Source: Ignavibacteria bacterium
Lineage (GTDB): Bacteria > Bacteroidota > Ignavibacteria > Kapaibacteriales > UBA4661
Direction of reading: 5' to 3'
Length of the DNA: 64,000 nt
Assembly: GCA_014654705.1 (NCBI GenBank)
Contig: JACVZY010000071.1
Span: 155,439 to 219,438, forward strand
In this document: piece after piece, positions 58,362-64,000 of the stretch
How the letters are laid out: each line of letters begins with the position of its first letter
Position numbering within the stretch: position 1 is the stretch's first letter
Notes under the pieces: model-generated
Database searches by the model: none
What the model was told of the DNA's origin: nothing
Seen by the model: only the letters and a program-made list of their open reading frames with translations
Made by a program: the position numbers and the translations under genes

Positions 58362-59342
58362 CTATTTAATACTTTCCAGTTGCCGCTTGAAATACTCAAC
58401 TGTCCGCTTCATCGCTTCTGTCCAGTCTGCTGAAGGGGTAAAACCAGTGTATGATTTGATTTTATCACAATTAACCGGCGTAGAGCCAATATCTATCGTT
58501 TGAATTTCGTGCGGAAGCGGTTTAACAACGACCTCCCCAGCACCACAAGCATCCACAATTTGCTGTGCAATGTCGTGAATCGGAGTATTTTGTCCGTTGA
58601 CATTAAACGCCGTGAAAGATTCGTCAAATCTTGATTTCGTAGCAATACGCCACACATATTCAACAACATCCTGCACATAGACTACCGGACGGCTGCGATG
58701 CGTCCCAAAAATTTCAATAGTACGCCCTTCCAAAACATCACGAATAAAACCACCGATTAAGCCAATATCCTCGCCCTGCACGGGCATCCGCTCGCCAAAA
58801 CAATTCCCAAAGCGCAAACTCACCACCGAATACTTATAGAGTTTTGCATAAATGCGATAATACGATTCCGCCGAGAGTTTGTGTACACCTTGCACATCTT
58901 CAGGCAAAAGAGGAGTGTCTTCCGTGATTTCCCCGCCGATAAAGTTCCCATAGACACCACGCGAGGATAGATAAACAAGACGCTTTCCGGCATGTTTTTG
59001 CAGTGCTGTGGCGACGTGCAAATGCGAAAGCTGATTGAGTACTACGTCATACTGCGGTTCGTACAGCGCCAATCGGTGAGCCGTCCACGCCATACAGTCA
59101 ATCACGACATCACTTGCAGACAAGTATTCATCAAGATTACTAACATTTTCGACCTTTTCGGAAATAAGCGTCAGGTTTTGCAAGCCTTGCAGGTTCTCCT
59201 GGCGGGCGCTTGTGCGCTCGCAAAAGCCGTCAATAACAATAACGCGCCACTCTTCGCGAACAAAACGTTCCGCAATTGCGCTGCCAATAAAGCCCGCTCC
59301 GCCGAGAATAAGTGCTGTTTTAGTTGATGTAGTTGTATTCAT
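58362..59342 (-). CDS. NAD-dependent epimerase/dehydratase (extended SDR)
   Basis: TALILGGAGFIGSAIAERFVREEWRVIVIDGF, YLSSRGVYGNFIGGEITEDTPLLPEDVQGVHKLSAESYYR, VVSLRFGNCFGERMPVQGEDIGLIGGF. Confidence 0.92.
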   Translation of the reverse strand: MNTTTSTKTALILGGAGFIGSAIAERFVREEWRVIVIDGFCERTSARQENLQGLQNLTLISEKVENVSNLDEYLSASDVVIDCMAWTAHRLALYEPQYDVVLNQLSHLHVATALQKHAGKRLVYLSSRGVYGNFIGGEITEDTPLLPEDVQGVHKLSAESYYRIYAKLYKYSVVSLRFGNCFGERMPVQGEDIGLIGGFIRDVLEGRTIEIFGTHRSRPVVYVQDVVEYVWRIATKSRFDESFTAFNVNGQNTPIHDIAQQIVDACGAGEVVVKPLPHEIQTIDIGSTPVNCDKIKSYTGFTPSADWTEAMKRTVEYFKRQLESIK

Positions 59343-59391
59343 GATTGATGGATATGTAGAAAAAATGTTCAAAAATTCGAGTGTGTACTCC

Positions 59392-62300
59392 TTATCGTGC
59401 TATCAATATACGTTGTGCAGCGTTCTCGCGTGCAGAACTGAGTCGCACAAAATATACGCCCGCCGCTACATCGCTTACAGGCAGCACTATTTCGTTTTGT
59501 CCCGCCGTGCGTGGCATAATGACTTGCGTTTTCACGGTACGTCCCGACACATCCAAAAGCGTGAGCGTAAGCGATGTTACGCTTGGGGTGGTGTAGCGGA
59601 CTGTCAGCACGTCGTTTGCAGGATTCGGCAGTGTTGTGAGAATTTGTAGTGTTGCTGTCGAAGAGAAAAATAGATGTGTACCGCCAGCCTGTGAGGTAAT
59701 AAGCCGAAAATTGGCATTGGATGTATTCAAATACGCACCCGGCGGGCTGATAACCTCTACGTTGATACGAGTTGAGGTCGTATTACCCAGCATCACGCCG
59801 AAACAAATGTTTTCAAGCGGGCTGGTGTCCAACTGGCGCGTAGAAGCTGTGGATGAAACAGGACGCAAATTCAGCGTTATTGGAATATACCGAATACCCC
59901 CTGCCACAACGCCAAGCGGTGTAGGCGCTTGCGGCAAGAGCAGCGAGGCATTAAAACTAAGCAGAACCGTTACGCTCGTCGTAACCTCCGGCTGTCCCGA
60001 ACACGATTGCAAAAGTGACATACAAATCGTGTCATTCGGGCGACCTGCCGTATCGTTCAAGCGTACCGTACAGGATGGCTTGGGCAATTCCAGTACGCCG
60101 TTGCCAATCATGCGAACCGTTGCAGTCAAACCATTTCCATATAAGAAAATGATAGAACCATTTGCCCGACCAACTTGGTTCGGCAGGAACCGCAGTGTGA
60201 TTTGACGGGACTCACCCGGCGCAAGGGCAAACATTGGTGTTCCAGAAAGAATTGAAAACTGCACGTTGTCCGGTCCAGCAAGTTGCGTGGCGGTAACAGC
60301 AACGGGTGTCATGCCGGTATTACTCAGCACTGCGCGAACGACGGAATCTCGCTGCGTTCCCACAAGCACATTCCCGAAGTCAATGACCGTACCAATAACC
60401 TGCAAACTCGGCGTTAAACCAACGCCGCGAATCGTGTATTGAAGCGTGGTGTGTTGGAGGACGATATTGATAGACGCTGTACGCTCTCCTGATGCACGGG
60501 GACGGAAACGAAATTCAACATTCTGTGACGCACCAACTGCTAAGAGCGCCGGAACGCCCGACACAATCTCAAAGTCCTCAGGGTTTGCGCCTGTGAAGTA
60601 GATAGAATCAAGCCTGACGGGATACGAGCCTGTGTTGCGCACAAATGCTCTAATAACAGAATCTTTCGGTACGCCCACAAGTGAGGTACGCATATCCACG
60701 TCCTGAGCAACGACATCGGGCGCAACAATTGCCCAAAGACTGTCGGAAATATCGCTTTGAAGGGCTATCGGCTCGGCAAGCGCATACACACGTGCAATTT
60801 GATTACCGACGGTAAGAAAACGCCGTGAATCAGGATGATATTCTGCAAAAGTAGCTTCTTCTCCGGCATTGACAAAGCGGCGAACAAGCGCATTCACGCC
60901 ACCCGCGTCCCAAATACCAACCCCATTGGTCAGAGCAGAGGTGATAATACGCCGCCCGTTCGGGCTGTACCTCACGCTCACCATTGTTTGCCCCGTCCCG
61001 AAGCGCCTGAGCAGCAAACCGCGTTGCCAGTCCCAACGCTCCATGCCTGTTTTTTTCGCAAGTGCAAGTTCTGTTCCGCTTGAATTAAAAGTTGCGCCGT
61101 TCACGTCCCGCGACGAACCAAGCGGCGGCTGAACAACGGCACTTGTTTGCACGTTCCAGAAGGAAAGCCCGCCATCGCCTCGCACCATGCCGATAATACG
61201 CCCATCGGGGCTGAAAAATAATTCACGAGGTCTGCCGAATCCCGCAGAATAGCGTATTTCACGAATAAGTTCGGTCGTCTCGGTGTTGTAGAATTGCAAA
61301 AGTGCCACGCCCGGATTATCGGGAAGGACACCACCCGCCGTCGCAAGCGTTTTTCCATCGGGGCTGTATCGGACAGCATTGCCAACATTTCCGACAATCG
61401 CGCTTGCCAAGCGTGCTCCTTGCGTGTCCCAAATCACAATCGTTCCGCCGTCGTCCGCCGTTGCCAGTCGCGTTCCGTCGGGCGAAGTGTCCATACTGCG
61501 AATGGTGCTGCGGTGCCGCGACTGTCCGCCATAAAAAGCGCTGTTAAAAGCATCCCAAAATGTTACTTGCCCGTCTCTACCTGCCGCCACGCGCTCCCCG
61601 CCGGCAACAAAGCGCGCAAGTGTCGCAGCATCCGGCACACGAATAATCGTATCCGGTGCGGGCGAAGTGACAAGCTGCGTAACTCGCATCAGACAACGTT
61701 CGCTGGGCGTGTTCGGGATTTGCAGCCAGTTGTAGCTAAGTCCTGCTGTGCGTTCCACAATCAAATTCCACGTTCTGCCGCTATCAGTGCTATACTCAAG
61801 GCGGACACTATCGTCTGGAGCAATACCACGCCACGAAATTACGCTGTCGGATCCAGCCAAAAAGCGCTGCCCGCCATTCGGAAACGTCAGCACGAGCGTA
61901 GGGCGGATGGGCGGAACCGTCGTGCGAGCCACCGCATAAAAACCCGACGTACAGGTATCGGCAACAATAGAAAATCCTGACACTGCATAGCCAGCCGTGC
62001 GAGCCGTAAAGCTCACCGTAACGGTTTGGCTCGTTCCCTTGGTAATAGAAAATTGCGTTGGGGAAACTTTGAAATTGGTATCGCTGGCAACGATGTTGAA
62101 AATACGATAGTTTGCATTAATTGCAGTGAGAGTAAGAGTACGGCTTTGCGGAACACCGATTTGTGCTTGTGTAAGATTGAAGCCCACGCTTGGCGGATTC
62201 ACAATAAGCTGTGCTTGTGGTGGTGCGGGCAATGTGTAGCCGGACTGACCTACTACTACGTTCCCTTTAGGCAAACCAAAAACACCGCCATCTACACCCA

Positions 62301-63243
62301 TATTCACGCTCCGAAAGAACAGTCCGACTACCCCGCAACTACTTTCAGGGGGAGTACTTTCCCAGACAATATCGCACGGTTGAGTGTCTTGCGCTGCAAG
62401 TAAAATTGTCCAGAATGCTTGGCGAGCCTGCTCCGGCGTGGTGATGTTCTCAAGCACAAAGCCACCGGTGGCTTGGGTAACGTTTCGCAAAAGCAACGGC
62501 GCAGGAAAGCCAAGTGTTACCGCATAAACCCGCACGTCTTGGTCTTTGGCAGCACGAACAATATCACTTTCGTTGCCGCTGCCCGTGCCATCGGTGAGAA
62601 AAACGACAATACGCTTGTGTTTGCCCGATCTGGCAATTTCAATACCACCACCCGGTCTTGTCAGAAAGCCCGCATCGTAGTCAGTGCCGCCTTGCGGCTT
62701 GAGGGAATCAATAGCGCGGAGTAATCGTGCGCGATCAGTCGTCCAGTCTTGGTTGAGATAATTTTCGTGGTCAAAACTCGTAACGGCGCACTCGGAGCCG
62801 CCCGGTAGCGCAGATGAGGGAACACCAAGCGTCATTGCATTCACAAATGCTTTTGCTGCACCTTGCATAATATCAATATTCCGATTCACCCCATCTCGAG
62901 CAAAACTCATCGACCCGGAAACATCCAGCGACAGTACAACCGAAAGCGGCTGTGGAGGCGGCGGCATAGGACAAGAAATGGAGATAATACGCCGATTCGT
63001 GCCGTTTTCGAGTATCGTCGTATTTTGCAGTCCCACGCCGCGCACAAGGCGACCATTAGAATCAATCGCGTAAAACTGACCGCTTACTTGCGGGAAACGT
63101 GAAGGATTCAGACTAAAAAGCGAAATACTTTGCGCAAAAAGCACATATGAAAACGCCGAGGATAACAATAAGAAAACCAACACTACACATGGAAAGACCG
63201 TGCAACGTGCCAAAGTACGAGATAGAGCAAGTGGTGTCATCAT
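59392..63243 (-). CDS. Secreted protein with VWA domain, WD40-like repeats, choice-of-anchor-D repeats and T9SS sorting tail
   Basis: VVLSLDVSGSMSFARDG (MIDAS), RHSTIRSMDTSPDGTRLATADDGGTIVIWDTQ (WD40), VIDFGNVLVGTQRDSVVRAVLSNTGMTPVAV (choice-of-anchor D), C-terminal GVYFVRLSSARENAAQRILIAR. Confidence 0.88.
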   Translation of the reverse strand: MMTPLALSRTLARCTVFPCVVLVFLLLSSAFSYVLFAQSISLFSLNPSRFPQVSGQFYAIDSNGRLVRGVGLQNTTILENGTNRRIISISCPMPPPPQPLSVVLSLDVSGSMSFARDGVNRNIDIMQGAAKAFVNAMTLGVPSSALPGGSECAVTSFDHENYLNQDWTTDRARLLRAIDSLKPQGGTDYDAGFLTRPGGGIEIARSGKHKRIVVFLTDGTGSGNESDIVRAAKDQDVRVYAVTLGFPAPLLLRNVTQATGGFVLENITTPEQARQAFWTILLAAQDTQPCDIVWESTPPESSCGVVGLFFRSVNMGVDGGVFGLPKGNVVVGQSGYTLPAPPQAQLIVNPPSVGFNLTQAQIGVPQSRTLTLTAINANYRIFNIVASDTNFKVSPTQFSITKGTSQTVTVSFTARTAGYAVSGFSIVADTCTSGFYAVARTTVPPIRPTLVLTFPNGGQRFLAGSDSVISWRGIAPDDSVRLEYSTDSGRTWNLIVERTAGLSYNWLQIPNTPSERCLMRVTQLVTSPAPDTIIRVPDAATLARFVAGGERVAAGRDGQVTFWDAFNSAFYGGQSRHRSTIRSMDTSPDGTRLATADDGGTIVIWDTQGARLASAIVGNVGNAVRYSPDGKTLATAGGVLPDNPGVALLQFYNTETTELIREIRYSAGFGRPRELFFSPDGRIIGMVRGDGGLSFWNVQTSAVVQPPLGSSRDVNGATFNSSGTELALAKKTGMERWDWQRGLLLRRFGTGQTMVSVRYSPNGRRIITSALTNGVGIWDAGGVNALVRRFVNAGEEATFAEYHPDSRRFLTVGNQIARVYALAEPIALQSDISDSLWAIVAPDVVAQDVDMRTSLVGVPKDSVIRAFVRNTGSYPVRLDSIYFTGANPEDFEIVSGVPALLAVGASQNVEFRFRPRASGERTASINIVLQHTTLQYTIRGVGLTPSLQVIGTVIDFGNVLVGTQRDSVVRAVLSNTGMTPVAVTATQLAGPDNVQFSILSGTPMFALAPGESRQITLRFLPNQVGRANGSIIFLYGNGLTATVRMIGNGVLELPKPSCTVRLNDTAGRPNDTICMSLLQSCSGQPEVTTSVTVLLSFNASLLLPQAPTPLGVVAGGIRYIPITLNLRPVSSTASTRQLDTSPLENICFGVMLGNTTSTRINVEVISPPGAYLNTSNANFRLITSQAGGTHLFFSSTATLQILTTLPNPANDVLTVRYTTPSVTSLTLTLLDVSGRTVKTQVIMPRTAGQNEIVLPVSDVAAGVYFVRLSSARENAAQRILIAR

Positions 63244-63437
63244 AGCGTGTACGAAAAAAAAAATCGTGAGCGACCAAGGAGAAGATATTTAGTAAGTATG
63301 AAGTTCGCTTTGAATTTACGAATTTCAAATGGCTCTTCCAATCGGAATAGTCGTATTCGGCATTCTTCTTCGGCTAACTCGGTGAAAAACAGTTGAAAAT
63401 GTTCACGCCGATTATCTGAAAAGTACTATTTTGACAA

Positions 63438-63839
63438 ATGCGTCTTTTTCGCCATAGCACCCTGCAACGCCTCTGCACAGCAGTATTACTACCGTTTGTT
63501 CTTATCGCGATGAACGGTATTGGTTTTGCATGGGTTATTTATGAATGGGAATGGGAAGATATTCTGACGCACCATTACCAAGCACTCGACCCCAACGACA
63601 TAGGCAACAAAGCACTCGGCAGAGGATATGTCTGCGAAATTCTCGACAAAAGCGCCGGTCAAGACCCAACGCTCCCCAAGCCGTCGGTCATCATTCAAGA
63701 ATTACGCGCCGTCCTGACCACACGCCCGCACACACGCCCATCGCACTTCTCTGCCCCTATTCTCCTTCCTCCTTGTAAAGAAGGTACTCCATCGTTGGGC
63801 TTCTTCGATAGTATTTTCCGCCCGCCGACTGTTGTTTGA
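63438..63839 (+). CDS. Small exported/membrane protein of unknown function
   Basis: N-terminal hydrophobic segment RLCTAVLLPFVLIAMNGIGFAWVIY; no family recognised. Confidence 0.55.
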   Translation: MRLFRHSTLQRLCTAVLLPFVLIAMNGIGFAWVIYEWEWEDILTHHYQALDPNDIGNKALGRGYVCEILDKSAGQDPTLPKPSVIIQELRAVLTTRPHTRPSHFSAPILLPPCKEGTPSLGFFDSIFRPPTVV

Positions 63840-63967
63840 ACAATATCGCTGCCAATTATTTCATGCACTTCAATACTCAGCACGAACGCATATTCGCGCC
63901 GAACCAGTATTGAAGCGCCTCTTATGTCTATTGTTCACAACAACTGTTCACAATATCTATCGGAACC

Positions 63968-64000
63968 ATGAAACAATTCTTTTATTTCCTTTCTGCATTT
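63968..64000 (+). CDS. Start of an exported protein truncated by the window edge
   Basis: ATG AAA CAA TTC TTT TAT TTC CTT TCT GCA TTT = MKQFFYFLSAF, signal-peptide-like. Confidence 0.4.
   Translation, partial: MKQFFYFLSAF

Noticed and set aside
63310-63332. TTTGAATTTACGAATTTCAAA near-palindrome between the VWA gene and the small exported protein gene
   Set aside because: Imperfect and very AT-rich, so likely by chance.
1-64000. CRISPR arrays, retrons, toxin-antitoxin or defence islands
   Set aside because: No regularly spaced direct repeats, reverse transcriptase, nuclease clusters or toxin-antitoxin pairs were seen on reading both strands.

Overview
The window is a gene-dense, mostly housekeeping chromosomal segment from a Bacteroidota/Chlorobiota-type bacterium. 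That placement is an inference from three C-terminal type IX secretion (T9SS) sorting-like tails and the gene content; I cannot name the species. About 50 protein genes, two adjacent tRNA genes (Leu-CAG, Ser-CGA) and several hairpin terminators are supportable. Recognisable loci include an rpmH-rnpA-yidD-yidC cluster (rpmH is too short for the ORF track), rpoZ-like, miaB, pyrD, crtW-like, malQ, hisA, hisB, coaD, HPr, xerC/D, murE, bamD, two polyprenyl synthases, an alpha-2-macroglobulin and an alpha-E (DUF403) protein. I found no CRISPR array, prophage, transposase or defence island. The points most worth a second look are: (1) a multi-tier RNA-like structure at 33081-33172 whose mismatches all become G.U pairs on one strand; (2) a predicted single-domain beta-trefoil secreted protein with three GTxWxI repeats; (3) a stand-alone T9SS sorting-domain protein behind two strong hairpins; (4) a secreted VWA/WD40/choice-of-anchor-D protein; (5) two paralogous OmpA proteins, each with two OmpA-like domains; (6) a GT4-polysaccharide deacetylase fusion; (7) an alpha-E protein apparently without its usual partners, divergent from an A2M gene; (8) a structured leader before an XRE-cupin regulator.
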